Positions 42,275-50,819 of a stretch of 64,000 nt of DNA are shown piece after piece. The notes under the pieces were generated by a model. The model made no database searches, was not told the DNA's origin, and saw nothing but the letters and a program-made list of their open reading frames with translations. This DNA is from a virus: positions 1 through 64,000 of the IMG/VR virus record IMGVR_UViG_3300037504_001229; one strand, given 5' to 3'. A program made the position numbers and the translations under genes. Position 1 is the stretch's first letter; each line of letters opens with the position of its first letter.

Positions 42275-42712
42275 ATGAAGAAAATGATTTTTGTAACTAT
42301 ATTACTATTTATTTCTTCTTTGCTTTTTGCTACTTCTTACTATGACTTTGTAGATCAAAAATGTAAAGAACTGGGGATTCCTACTGATATAGTAATAAGT
42401 ATTATAGAAGTAGAATCTAACTGGAGAAATATAAAAGGAATAACAGGTGATATAGGATTTATGCAACTCAATCCTTTGTATATAAGTTACTATGAACAAA
42501 AGTTTTGGAAATATCAACAATCCTTTGACCCTTGGAATCCTTACCATAATCTAGAAGTAGGGATCAATTATATCTATTGGTTATATTGTTATTTTAAGGA
42601 TTGGGAACTTACAATCAAAGCCTATAATATAGGTATTAACAGAGTAAAAGAAAATAGATTTGTAGGGGAAAGATATTATTTCAAAGTAGTTAGAACTCTA
42701 TCAAGTTTATAA
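42275..42712 (+). CDS. Exported lytic transglycosylase (SLT-like)
   Basis: A 145-residue protein with a signal peptide (about 1-19, ending SLLFA). The SLT-like catalytic Glu is E47 in 'EVESNW', with 'GDIGFMQLNP' at 58-67 and 'IKAYNIGINR' near 122. It cleaves the glycan strands of peptidoglycan. Being exported through the host secretion machinery, it resembles secreted phage endolysins of Gram-negative-type hosts. It is the last gene before the glycan cassette's promoter hairpin. Confidence 0.85.
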   Translation: MKKMIFVTILLFISSLLFATSYYDFVDQKCKELGIPTDIVISIIEVESNWRNIKGITGDIGFMQLNPLYISYYEQKFWKYQQSFDPWNPYHNLEVGINYIYWLYCYFKDWELTIKAYNIGINRVKENRFVGERYYFKVVRTLSSL

Positions 42713-42729
42713 ATTTTTAAAGTTATTCA

Positions 42730-42767
42730 ACCCTACTAATATAATAATAAAAAAGTATTGGTAGGGT
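42730..42767 (+). promoter_or_regulatory. Hairpin sequestering the ribosome site of the NeuB-like gene
   Basis: ACCCTACTAATA (42730-42741) pairs with TATTGGTAGGGT (42756-42767), 12 pairs with one G-U. The 3' arm contains the TAGGG ribosome site 7 bases before the ATG at 42774. The 5' arm overlaps the class 2 promoter box. RNA started at the class 2 promoter would lack most of the 5' arm and be translated, while upstream read-through RNA would be silent. This is the same logic as at the portal gene (2302-2344). Confidence 0.6.
42734..42745 (+). promoter_or_regulatory. Class 2 (putative late) promoter of the glycan cassette
   Basis: Exact TACTAATATAAT with the expected start near 42752, within the loop of the adjacent hairpin. 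It is the only promoter-like site seen between the lysis genes and 53774, so it may drive the whole 11 kb cassette late in infection. Confidence 0.55.
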
Positions 42768-42773
42768 ATTTTT

Positions 42774-43619
42774 ATGATTAATGTCATTGGAGAAGTGGGA
42801 ATCAATTATGCTTTTGGAAATAATAAAGATAAATTCATTTCAAATGCTCAAAAACTTATTTCCTTAGCAAGTGTTGCAGGATGTAACTATGTTAAGTTTC
42901 AAAAAAGAAATCCAGATATAGCTGTACCAGATGCTCAAAAAACAAAACCTAAAAAAGTCCCTTGGAGAAAAGAAGAAACCACATACTTACAATATAAAGA
43001 GGATATCGAATTTAGTTTTGAACAATATCAATATATTGTACATTTTTGTCAAGAAAATGAAATAGATAGTTTTGTTTCTGTATGGGATATTGATTCTGCC
43101 CAAGAAATGAGTAAACTTTATACCTTAACTAAAATACCCTCTGCTAAACTAACAGACTGGGAACTGTTAGAAACTGTAAGGGATCTTTATGATGTTAAGA
43201 TACTATCAACTGGAATGTCATTTGAAGAGGAAATAGATAAGGCTGTAGATATTCTTCAACCTCAAATAATAATGCATACAAATTCAGTTTATCCTACTCC
43301 AATAGAAGACTTATATTTAAAGTACATTAAGTGGTTAAAAGAAAAATATCCTAAAAAAGAAATAGGGTATAGTTCACATTACTATGGAATAAAAGATGTA
43401 TTTCCTGCAGTAGCATTAGATATTCAATGGATAGAAAAACATATTACTCTTAACCATGAGAACTGGGGTAGTGATCAAAAAGCTTCGGTAGAACCTCATG
43501 GATTATTCGAACTTGTAAAAGGAATAAGAGATATTGAACTAGGGCTTGCTAAAGGATATGAAAAAAGAACTTTATATCCTGGAGAAGAAATAAAAAGAGA
43601 AAGTTTAAGAGGAAAATAG
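42774..43619 (+). CDS. NeuB-like sialic/nonulosonic acid synthase (barrel only)
   Basis: A 281-residue protein matching the barrel domain of NeuB-type synthases: 'GEVGINYAFGNN', 'VAGCNYVKFQKRNPD', 'FVSVWDIDSA', 'IPSAKLTDWELL', 'ILSTGMS', and near 195-215 'EIGYSSHYYG'. Late 'IEKHITLNHENWGSDQKAS' fits the metal- and phosphoenolpyruvate-binding end. These enzymes condense phosphoenolpyruvate with an N-acyl mannosamine-type sugar to give a 9-carbon sugar acid. The usual C-terminal antifreeze-like SAF domain (about 60 residues) is missing. It begins the glycan cassette and, with the NeuA-HAD fusion at 51449, provides synthesis and activation of the sugar. Confidence 0.8.
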   Translation: MINVIGEVGINYAFGNNKDKFISNAQKLISLASVAGCNYVKFQKRNPDIAVPDAQKTKPKKVPWRKEETTYLQYKEDIEFSFEQYQYIVHFCQENEIDSFVSVWDIDSAQEMSKLYTLTKIPSAKLTDWELLETVRDLYDVKILSTGMSFEEEIDKAVDILQPQIIMHTNSVYPTPIEDLYLKYIKWLKEKYPKKEIGYSSHYYGIKDVFPAVALDIQWIEKHITLNHENWGSDQKASVEPHGLFELVKGIRDIELGLAKGYEKRTLYPGEEIKRESLRGK

Positions 43620-43620
43620 G

Positions 43621-43872
43621 ATGTGGAAAGAATATCGTAAGAAACCAGTAGTTATTAAAGCAATACAATGGACAGGAGAAAACTTAGAGGAAGTGAAAGA
43701 ACTATGTGAATTTCATAGTCATCTATCTTATGAGTCTAGTGATACTTTAGTCATAAAAACTCTAGAAGGTGATATGAAATGTCAAAAAAGGGACTATATA
43801 ATAATAGGAGTGAACGGAGAATATTATCCTTGTAAACCAGATATATTTGAAAAAACATATGAGGAAGTATAA
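43621..43872 (+). CDS. Conserved small phage protein
   Basis: An 83-residue protein of a common phage family: 'YRKKPVVIKAIQWTGEN' at the start and 'DYIIIGVNGEYYPCKPDIF' near the end, the latter an almost invariant signature. The fold is probably a small beta barrel; the function is unknown. The start follows the NeuB-like stop by one base. Its insertion here suggests modular exchange within the cassette. Confidence 0.6.
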   Translation: MWKEYRKKPVVIKAIQWTGENLEEVKELCEFHSHLSYESSDTLVIKTLEGDMKCQKRDYIIIGVNGEYYPCKPDIFEKTYEEV

Positions 43873-44649
43873 GTGAAGATTATTTTATGCTCAATGATCG
43901 ATGATTTTTTTATGGTTGGATTTGAAGTTTTTATGAAGTCACTTCTTAAAACTAATCCTTGGTTTGATCTACCTTTTCGTTTAATAGATGTAGGACTTAA
44001 TAAAAAGAATAAAGAAAAATGTTTAGAAATATATTCTAACATTGAGTTTGTTAAACCTAAAAAGGAAAACTATAAAAAAATAAGTTTTGAAAAAACTCAT
44101 GAAATACTTTGGAATACTTATTATAAGTTAGATATTTTTTCATATGATGATGTAGATAGACTTGTATTTCTTGATTTAGATATGATAGTATTAGAGGATA
44201 TTAAAAAACTGTTTGAGTTTACTGTTACTATAGGAGGGTGTAAAGGATATTCTCAAGGTAATGATAGTTTAAGAAAAGATATGAATACTGGATGTATTGT
44301 TCTTAATAAACCAGTTTTGAATAATAGTATCTATAAAAACATACTAGATTATACAGCTAAAGCAGGTGGATTTAGTATGCCAGATCAAAAAGCAATAGGT
44401 CAGTTTTTTAAAAATAAAATAGCATTTATTCCAAAGGAGTTTGATTGTGAAAAAAGACTTTGGAAGGGAGATAAGTTTAAACTTTTTTTTAATGATAAAA
44501 ATGAACTAATGTATAAAGAAGGGAAGAAGATTTCTAAGTGTAAGATTCTTCACTATGTGAGCGAGAAGCCATGGCAAGAGAAAAAGGATAAAATAAACTT
44601 TGGGTATGAAGAACTTGAAAAACTCTGGTGGAATGTAAAGAATGAGTAG
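43873..44649 (+). CDS. Glycosyltransferase family 8-like
   Basis: A 258-residue protein starting with GTG, directly after the previous stop. It has the GT-A features of GT8: metal-binding D101-L-D103 in 'FLDLDMIV', 'DMNTGCIVLNK' near 135-145, 'MPDQKAIGQFF' near 168, and 'ILHYVSEKPW' near 227 with the second metal-binding histidine. It transfers a hexose from a nucleotide sugar, keeping the anomeric configuration. It overlaps the GGQ-domain gene by 8 bases. Confidence 0.8.
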   Translation: MKIILCSMIDDFFMVGFEVFMKSLLKTNPWFDLPFRLIDVGLNKKNKEKCLEIYSNIEFVKPKKENYKKISFEKTHEILWNTYYKLDIFSYDDVDRLVFLDLDMIVLEDIKKLFEFTVTIGGCKGYSQGNDSLRKDMNTGCIVLNKPVLNNSIYKNILDYTAKAGGFSMPDQKAIGQFFKNKIAFIPKEFDCEKRLWKGDKFKLFFNDKNELMYKEGKKISKCKILHYVSEKPWQEKKDKINFGYEELEKLWWNVKNE

Positions 44650-44986
44650 AGAATTATTATTTTCTGTTACAAAAAAAGATTTAGAAATTACTTGGTTTTC
44701 AGGAAAAGGAGCAGGTGGTCAACATAGAAATAAACATCAAAACTGTTGCAGAATTAAACATCCGGAAAGTGGAGTTATTGTAACTGGACAGGAAGAAAAA
44801 AGTAGAGATAAAAACTTAAGAAATGCTTTTAAAAGACTAACTGAAAATAAAAAATTTAAAACTTGGTTAAAAATAAAAACTTCTGAGCTAATGAATGATT
44901 CATATAGTATTGAGGAACAAGTTAATAACGCTATGAGAGAAGAAAATTTAAAGGTGGAATATGGAAAAGATATCGATTCGCAATAG
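44642..44986 (+). CDS. GGQ-domain release factor-like protein
   Basis: A 114-residue protein with 'SGKGAGGQHRNK', the peptidyl-tRNA hydrolysing loop with GGQ at 25-27. It has the short length of ArfB/PrfH-type rescue factors and a C-terminal basic helix, but no codon-recognition domain. It would release peptide chains from stalled ribosomes. It may complement RNA repair by rescuing ribosomes on mRNAs or rRNA cut by host defence nucleases. It sits between a glycosyltransferase and a methyltransferase, which is an odd location. Overlaps both neighbours. Confidence 0.85.
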   Translation: MSRELLFSVTKKDLEITWFSGKGAGGQHRNKHQNCCRIKHPESGVIVTGQEEKSRDKNLRNAFKRLTENKKFKTWLKIKTSELMNDSYSIEEQVNNAMREENLKVEYGKDIDSQ

Positions 44987-45506
44987 TAAAAATGCAAAAA
45001 TCGGCCTCAAACAGATGATTGAATATGTAAAAAAGAACTCAGATTTTCCTATAGAAAAAGTAGTCGAAATAGGATCTTATGTAGGAGATTCTTCAGAAAT
45101 ATTTGCTCAACATTTTAATCAAGTTATTTGTATCGATCCATTCATTAATGGATATGATAAAAATGATGCTGCTTCTTATCAATATCGTATGAGAATAATA
45201 GAAAATCAGTTTGACGAATTGTGTAGTAGATATAGTAATATAAGAAAACTTAAAATGAAATCGAATGAGGCAGTTAATCTTTTTGAAGATAAGTCTATAG
45301 CTATAGCTTATATAGATGCAATTCATACACGTGAGGGGGTCAAAAATGATATTAAACTTTGGCTACCAAAAATTAAAAAAGGTGGGTTTATAACTGGACA
45401 CGACTATCAAGGAAAATTTCCTGGAGTTATTAAAGCAGTAAACGAATTACTAGGCGAACCTGATAAAATATTTCCTGATACAAGTTGGGTAAAAAAGGTT
45501 AAGTAA
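44961..45506 (+). CDS. Class I SAM-dependent methyltransferase
   Basis: A 181-residue protein with 'KVVEIGSYVGDSSEIFA' (SAM-binding loop near 35-48), 'VICIDPF' (acidic end of strand 2) and 'IAYIDAIHT' (motif 4-like). The type is Methyltransf_24, which often acts on sugars or lipids in glycan clusters. It overlaps the GGQ gene end by 26 bases. It may O- or N-methylate the glycan built by the cassette. Confidence 0.75.
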   Translation: MEKISIRNSKNAKIGLKQMIEYVKKNSDFPIEKVVEIGSYVGDSSEIFAQHFNQVICIDPFINGYDKNDAASYQYRMRIIENQFDELCSRYSNIRKLKMKSNEAVNLFEDKSIAIAYIDAIHTREGVKNDIKLWLPKIKKGGFITGHDYQGKFPGVIKAVNELLGEPDKIFPDTSWVKKVK

Positions 45507-46276
45507 TGGATATTGAAGAAAAATATAAGAATCTTATCGAAGGTAAAAAAGTTATATTTGTTGGACCAGCCCCTACTCTAAAAGATCAAAATAAAGGTAG
45601 ATGGATAGATGAAGAATTTGATTTAGTTGTAAGAACTAATGGAGCTTCTCTTTTACTTAAAAATAAAGAGTTTAAAAAAGATTATGGCTCTAAAATGGAT
45701 ATTCTATATTGTAATGTTCAGTTCCATAGAGAGATGAGACCTTTACCCTTAGAAAGATGGAAAATAGATCATGGATTACAATTTGTTAACTTTAAAGTAT
45801 TGAAAGAATCCTATGAGAAAATTTATTCTAAGGCTGTACCTGTAAGGGGAATAAGTACTCTTATAAAGAAACTACAACATACTGTTCCTAGTGTTTTAAT
45901 GGGCCCTATTATATTAAAAGATATTTTACAATTTAATCCTGAAAGACTATATTTTACGGGAATGGATTTTTATATAGATAAACCCGATATGTTTATTCCA
46001 GGAGATTATAGAGAATATTATCCAGGATATCTTCCTAAAAAAATAGTTAAAAAAGCAGATGTCGATAACATAGGAAAAATAGATAATCATGAACAATATG
46101 AAAACTGTAGAATAGTTTATAACCTTTACAAAAATGGAGAAGTAGAAACTGATAAACAAATAGTAAAAATAATGGAAACTATTATATCTGATCCTCTCTA
46201 TTATTCAGTAAAAGGGAGAAGAAAAAGAATTAAAGATGCTAACTTGAAAAAACAACTTAAGAGGACAGTGATTTGA
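45506..46276 (+). CDS. Sialyltransferase-like (GT29-type) protein
   Basis: A 256-residue protein with 'VIFVGPAPTLKDQNKGRWID' and 'FDLVVRTNGA' near 15-50, which resembles sialylmotif L of GT29 (VGNGxxL...G..ID..D.VxRxN). 'ISTLIKKLQH' and 'LYFTGMDFY' follow near 118 and 150. It would transfer the CMP-activated sugar acid made by the NeuB-like and NeuA-like enzymes. The lysine-rich C-terminus extends beyond the domain. It starts one base within the previous stop. The assignment is by motif resemblance only. Confidence 0.6.
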   Translation: MDIEEKYKNLIEGKKVIFVGPAPTLKDQNKGRWIDEEFDLVVRTNGASLLLKNKEFKKDYGSKMDILYCNVQFHREMRPLPLERWKIDHGLQFVNFKVLKESYEKIYSKAVPVRGISTLIKKLQHTVPSVLMGPIILKDILQFNPERLYFTGMDFYIDKPDMFIPGDYREYYPGYLPKKIVKKADVDNIGKIDNHEQYENCRIVYNLYKNGEVETDKQIVKIMETIISDPLYYSVKGRRKRIKDANLKKQLKRTVI

Positions 46277-46971
46277 AAGTAAAAAATAAAAATAAGCCAA
46301 AGGAAGAACTTAAAAGTATTTTACAAATTCCTAAAGATCCAACTCCTGTTATTTTAATAGGGTGCGGAGAAAGTATTGATAATTTAAATTTAGGAGCTTT
46401 GAATAGACAAGAAAAATACAATACTTGTACTATTTCTGATGCTATTAAAGTTTTAAAACAACCAACATATGCTTTTCAATATCATTGGAGAGGTGCTTGG
46501 CGGTGTCATCAAGAATTAGATAAAGCAAAATATCTTATAACTACATATAAGGTTTTAAATGATTTTAAAAGAGTAGGGAAAGAGGAATGGTATAATATAA
46601 TTAAGGAGCAAGAAAATGCTTATTTTTTTCAATCTAACCATGTAAAATGGGATGTAATAAGAGAAGGTAAATTTGATTTACAAATATCAGAACCGAAGCT
46701 TCAAAATCACGAAGGATCAGTAGTAGGAGTTATACATTTTCTATGTGGGTATTTAGGAGTTAGAAATATTAAATACATAGGATTTGACGGAGGAGTTAAT
46801 CCAGGAAAAACTAGTTATGGATCTAAAGTACATCATGGAAGAAAGCCTTCTAAAATACAAGGAGCAGCTAAAGATTATGAAAAAAGTTGGCAAGCTGTTC
46901 TTAAAATGCTCGAATATTATCCTCATGTTATGTTTAAGCCTTTAGACGAATTTTTAAGAAAGGGAAAATAA
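46273..46971 (+). CDS. Maf/DUF115-like glycosyltransferase-like protein
   Basis: A 232-residue protein with 'PVILIGCGESIDNL' near 24-37 (Rossmann-like phosphate loop) and 'GSVVGVIHFLCGYLGV' with 'IKYIGFDGG' near 155-180. This is the order of MptE/DUF115 proteins, the core of the motility accessory factor (Maf) transferases that attach nonulosonic acids to flagellin in several bacteria. The start is a TTG at 46273 overlapping the previous stop. It fits a transferase or sugar-acid handling role in the cassette. Confidence 0.55.
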   Translation: MKVKNKNKPKEELKSILQIPKDPTPVILIGCGESIDNLNLGALNRQEKYNTCTISDAIKVLKQPTYAFQYHWRGAWRCHQELDKAKYLITTYKVLNDFKRVGKEEWYNIIKEQENAYFFQSNHVKWDVIREGKFDLQISEPKLQNHEGSVVGVIHFLCGYLGVRNIKYIGFDGGVNPGKTSYGSKVHHGRKPSKIQGAAKDYEKSWQAVLKMLEYYPHVMFKPLDEFLRKGK

Positions 46972-46975
46972 ATTT

Positions 46976-48013
46976 ATGAAAGCTCTTCACTTAGCTATCT
47001 TCGATAGAAATATTGGAGACAATGCTCTTAACTATGTAATAGACAACATGTTCAAAGATAAGTTTGATACTTATAAGACATATAATATATATAAGAAAAC
47101 TTTAATAGATAAAAATACTATTGATTACTTAAATAGTTTTGATGTCTTAATTATAGGAGGAGGTGGTTTATTATCTTCTCATGTACCGGGGAAGAAAATA
47201 ACAAAGTGGGGTACTGCAATAAGAATACCTTTAGATAAAGTTAAAAGTAAAAAAGTCTTTTATTCCTTGGGTTATAATAACTTTTATCCTGACATAGCCC
47301 CTGCTGGGAAGTTAGTAAATCAGCTAGATTATATTATTAATGATAAGAACTCTTATATAAGTCTAAGAAATGACGGGTCAAAAGAAAGGCTACAAGATTA
47401 TATAGATAGTAACAAAATAAGAACAATACCTGATGCCGGGACTTTTTTCAATATTAAAAAAGAATTTCCTGAGTATATACTTATAAATATTGCTATGGAT
47501 TCAATACCTGTTCGATATGGGAGTATAGAAAAACCTTTAAAAATTCTAGAGAAGGTTTTGAAACCATACGAAAAAGAAAAAATTATGTTTGCTTTCCATA
47601 CTCCCGACGATGTTAGAATAACAAAAGTAGATTATTTTAAAATATTACAAAATAAATTTAATATAAGTATTTATCCTTTTGATAATAATTATAAGAATAC
47701 AATTACTTCTTGGGCAGTATATTCTAAAGCTAAATTTGTTATAGGCACAAGAGGACATTCACAGATTTTATGTGCTGGGAATTCTATCCCTTGTTTTTCT
47801 ATCGATTCTCATCCTAAAATTAGAGATTATGCAAGATTAAATAACTTGGGATCCTTTTGCTCTAATATAGACGATAAAGATATTTTTAAGAAATTTGCCT
47901 ATTTTACTGAGAATATAGAAGAGTATTTAAAGAAGTGTTTGAAGTTAAAAACTATCTGGGATGAACAAATATGTAATTATAATAAGGAACTATTGAATGA
48001 ACTTTATAATTAA
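46976..48013 (+). CDS. Polysaccharide pyruvyltransferase-like protein
   Basis: A 345-residue protein with 'DRNIGDNALNY' (GDNAL at 14-18), 'VLIIGGGGLLSS' near 58-69 and 'FVIGTRGHSQILCAGNSIP' near 250-270. These are the hallmarks of the polysaccharide pyruvyltransferase (CsaB-like) family. Such enzymes add ketal-linked pyruvate to sugars, making surface polymers acidic. Within the family some act as sugar transferases. Its end overlaps the beta-propeller gene by 17 bases. Confidence 0.8.
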   Translation: MKALHLAIFDRNIGDNALNYVIDNMFKDKFDTYKTYNIYKKTLIDKNTIDYLNSFDVLIIGGGGLLSSHVPGKKITKWGTAIRIPLDKVKSKKVFYSLGYNNFYPDIAPAGKLVNQLDYIINDKNSYISLRNDGSKERLQDYIDSNKIRTIPDAGTFFNIKKEFPEYILINIAMDSIPVRYGSIEKPLKILEKVLKPYEKEKIMFAFHTPDDVRITKVDYFKILQNKFNISIYPFDNNYKNTITSWAVYSKAKFVIGTRGHSQILCAGNSIPCFSIDSHPKIRDYARLNNLGSFCSNIDDKDIFKKFAYFTENIEEYLKKCLKLKTIWDEQICNYNKELLNELYN

Positions 48014-48938
48014 AAATGAGTATGTAATGAATAAATATGATGTCTATTTTTCTTTACTTAAAAATGATAAAGAAATATTTGTATTTCATAGAAGTGATGT
48101 TGTAGGCAAAAAAGCAAAAACAAATAAACTGACTATAAAAGATAATAAAATAGTTAGTAAGGAAATTGTATTAAAAGAACCTTGTTTATCTCATAACTTT
48201 AGCATTCCTCCAGATTTCAACTTTGCCATAGCAGGTTTAGAATTTCCCAAATTTAAAAAATCTAAATACAATAATAGATTATATACTATAGACTTTAAAA
48301 CTTTTGATATTAAAGAAGAACTTCCTATACATGTAGATATGGAGAACTTTGTTAAACCTAAACTTGAAAATAAAAATGAAAAAATTATTATGAGTAACTT
48401 CGATAGTATGATTTCTTTACTTAAATATCAAGATACTTATTATCTTTATACAAGAGCTAATGTCAAACAGGGCGTTAGAAATCTTCAATACTTTACTTCT
48501 AGTGATTTTAAAACTTGGGAAGCGAAGGGATTAGTTAAATTTAATCATCACATTACTTCAAATGATAGTTATTATAGCCCTTACTTTTTTAAACATCCTA
48601 CTAGAGATTTATATATAGGGTGGTTAACATTTTTAGAAAAGAAAAGTAGATATAGTAGTATTAGAGTATATATATCTAGAGATTGTGAAACTTGGGAATA
48701 TAAAAATGAGATTTTTAATGATAGAAGAGCTAACTTTTTAGTTAAAAGTAAAGATGTAGGTAAGATACCAGCAAACTTAAAGTCTTATTACTTTCCTGTT
48801 TACGGTTATTGGGTAGAAGATAACAAATTTAACTTTATGATTCATCATAATTATTTTGGTTTAATAAAATCAGAAGATGTTAAAATAGTTCATTATCAAA
48901 TTAAATTAGAGGAACTCGATGAAATGCTTAATTTGTAA
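47997..48938 (+). CDS. Beta-propeller glycosidase-like protein (GH32/43-like)
   Basis: A 313-residue protein, rich in strands, with repeated W/Y-containing blades: 'SMISLLKYQDTYYLYTRAN', 'YFTSSDFKTWEAKG', 'DLYIGWLTFL' and 'YISRDCETWEYKNEI'. The repeated 'S.D..TWE' pattern and the acidic residues are typical of five-bladed GH43/GH32-like folds. It could trim or rearrange a glycan, or be a binding protein. No signal peptide is seen, so it acts in the cytoplasm. ATG at 47997 with AAGGA upstream is preferred to ATG 48027. Confidence 0.55.
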   Translation: MNFIIKNEYVMNKYDVYFSLLKNDKEIFVFHRSDVVGKKAKTNKLTIKDNKIVSKEIVLKEPCLSHNFSIPPDFNFAIAGLEFPKFKKSKYNNRLYTIDFKTFDIKEELPIHVDMENFVKPKLENKNEKIIMSNFDSMISLLKYQDTYYLYTRANVKQGVRNLQYFTSSDFKTWEAKGLVKFNHHITSNDSYYSPYFFKHPTRDLYIGWLTFLEKKSRYSSIRVYISRDCETWEYKNEIFNDRRANFLVKSKDVGKIPANLKSYYFPVYGYWVEDNKFNFMIHHNYFGLIKSEDVKIVHYQIKLEELDEMLNL

Positions 48939-49611
48939 TAGCAAAAACATACAGAAAAGTAAAAATATAGTTAGATGTTTATCTTGCGGACATCAATACA
49001 AAGAAATTCAGGAAGCTAAAAATATAGAATTTCAAAGTAAGTATCATCTTAGGTCTAGATGCCGAACTTTAACTTTAGTAAATAACCAAGTACCTAAAAC
49101 TTTTCATAATGAAAGATATGGAATATGTAAAAGTAGAGTAAATAAAATAAAAGGAATATTAAAAGAGGAATATACTTTACTTGATGTAGGAGGCAGTTGT
49201 GGAACTTTTGGAGTTCATATAAAACCTTATGTCAAAGAGATAGAAATAACAGATTTAGCTAACTATCAAAAAAAGGAAAGTGAAAGACTTGGGTTTAAGT
49301 TTTATCAAGGAAATTTTTTAACTCTTAATATTGATAAAAAATATGATATTGTTACAGCCTGGCATGTACTAGAACATATAAATGATGTAAATAAATTTAT
49401 TGAAAAATGCAAAAGTTTAAGTAAAAAATACATTGTTATAGAAGTTCCTACCGAGCGAAAAATTCAACAAAATATAGAAAGTGACGGACATATTCATTAT
49501 TTTACTTCTTCCTCTTTTAAAGTTTTACTTGATAAATTTTTTAAAACATATACTTTGCAAAAAGGAGTTCAAAAACCAGCTTTACTAGCTATTATAAAGA
49601 AGGGTATTTAA
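48919..49611 (+). CDS. Zinc-ribbon SAM-dependent methyltransferase
   Basis: A 230-residue protein. It starts with a zinc ribbon, MKCLIC and CLSCGHQY (residues 3-24), followed by a class I methyltransferase: 'TLLDVGGSCGTFG' near 90 (SAM loop), 'TAWHVLEHI' near 142 and 'HIHYFTSSSF' near 190. This is the C-methyltransferase-like architecture often found in O-antigen and nonulosonic-acid loci. It overlaps the previous gene by 20 bases. Confidence 0.75.
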   Translation: MKCLICNSKNIQKSKNIVRCLSCGHQYKEIQEAKNIEFQSKYHLRSRCRTLTLVNNQVPKTFHNERYGICKSRVNKIKGILKEEYTLLDVGGSCGTFGVHIKPYVKEIEITDLANYQKKESERLGFKFYQGNFLTLNIDKKYDIVTAWHVLEHINDVNKFIEKCKSLSKKYIVIEVPTERKIQQNIESDGHIHYFTSSSFKVLLDKFFKTYTLQKGVQKPALLAIIKKGI

Positions 49612-49612
49612 A

Positions 49613-50233
49613 ATGGCTATAATGAGAGAATATAAAGTATTTTTTATCCATATTCCGAGAACAGGAGGACATACTATAGATGCTCTTTTTGGACATAGAA
49701 GAAACAAACAAAAAGATAGAGTAAAAAGACATGCATATCCAAAAGATTATAAAAATATATTTCCAAAGGAGTGGAAAGAATATTTTAAATTTACTTTTGT
49801 AAGAAATCCTTGGGATAGAGTAGTATCAGCTTGGACAAGATCTAGAGGTTCTAGGAATTATTTAGTCGAGGATAAAAAAAATATACATGATGATAAGTGG
49901 TTTTCTCAAAATATTCGAAATTCTTTTAATGCATTTATAGAAAATGAACTTAATAATGTTTTAGTTTCTGGGCACTTTATTCCCCAAAGTAAATGGCTTT
50001 TAAAAAGTAATAAAAAACCTTATAAATATAACTTTATAGGTAGATTCGAATACTTTGAAAGAGATCTTGGTATTCTCTTAGATAATTTAGATATAGACTA
50101 TTCTCAAATACCTGTTATGAATGTTTCGAATAAAAGACCGTATATAGAATACTACAATAATAAAACACTAAAAATAGTGAAAGAACTTTATAAAGAAGAG
50201 ATAGAATATTTAGGATATGAGTATGGAGAATAA
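49613..50233 (+). CDS. Sulfotransferase
   Basis: A 206-residue protein with the PAPS-binding loop HIPRTGG (13-19), 'FTFVRNPWDRVVSAW' near 62-76 (3'-phosphate binding Arg and Ser) and 'FIGRFEYFERD' near 144. This matches carbohydrate sulfotransferases of the Sulfotransfer_2 type. It would sulfate a sugar in the cassette's product using PAPS from the host. It is one of two in the window; phage sulfotransferases are uncommon. Confidence 0.85.
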   Translation: MAIMREYKVFFIHIPRTGGHTIDALFGHRRNKQKDRVKRHAYPKDYKNIFPKEWKEYFKFTFVRNPWDRVVSAWTRSRGSRNYLVEDKKNIHDDKWFSQNIRNSFNAFIENELNNVLVSGHFIPQSKWLLKSNKKPYKYNFIGRFEYFERDLGILLDNLDIDYSQIPVMNVSNKRPYIEYYNNKTLKIVKELYKEEIEYLGYEYGE

Positions 50234-50819
50234 TTTTAATTATAAAAAGTTATATGAAAATTTATACAAAATAGGGTATCAGAAAAATGTAAATATTGGA
50301 GTATCTTATGTTGAAAGTATTTGTAATAATTATGAGTTTAATACTTTGTTAGAAATAGGATGTTCCCAAGGATACGCCTTACTAGAATTTGAAAAATACG
50401 GAAAAAAAGTTAAAGGAATCGATATTTCTAAAACTGCTGTTTCTTATTGTAAAAGTAAAGGATTGAAATGTAAAGTAAATTCTGCCACTGATATTAAATA
50501 TAGAGATAATAGTTTTGATGCTATTTTTTCTTCGGATGTTTTAGAGCATTTAATAGAGGAGGATACTTTCAAAGCTTTAAAGGAAATAGACAGGGTAACA
50601 AGAAAGTGGGTATTTCTAAAAGTTTCAAAATATAAAGAGGGTAATAGGGAGTGGATAAACAAGCTTCATAATAACAGTGAGTATTTAGAAATAGAAAATT
50701 TACACCAAACTCTATGGGATTATAAAACCTGGATAAAAAATATTAGAGAAACAACTTCCTTAAAGTTTGTCGAGAGAAAGAATAGAATATTAGTTTTTGA
50801 AAAAAGGAGTGACTCTTGA
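50217..50819 (+). CDS. Class I SAM-dependent methyltransferase
   Basis: A 200-residue protein with 'TLLEIGCSQGYALLEF' near 40 (SAM loop), 'GIDISKTAV' near 70, and 'DAIFSSDVLEHL' near 100. This is the Methyltransf_11 or _25 pattern. It lies between two sulfotransferases, so O-methylation of a sugar or of its acid is plausible. The ATG at 50217 lies inside the end of the previous gene; a second ATG six bases later is also possible. Confidence 0.75.
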   Translation: MSMENNFNYKKLYENLYKIGYQKNVNIGVSYVESICNNYEFNTLLEIGCSQGYALLEFEKYGKKVKGIDISKTAVSYCKSKGLKCKVNSATDIKYRDNSFDAIFSSDVLEHLIEEDTFKALKEIDRVTRKWVFLKVSKYKEGNREWINKLHNNSEYLEIENLHQTLWDYKTWIKNIRETTSLKFVERKNRILVFEKRSDS

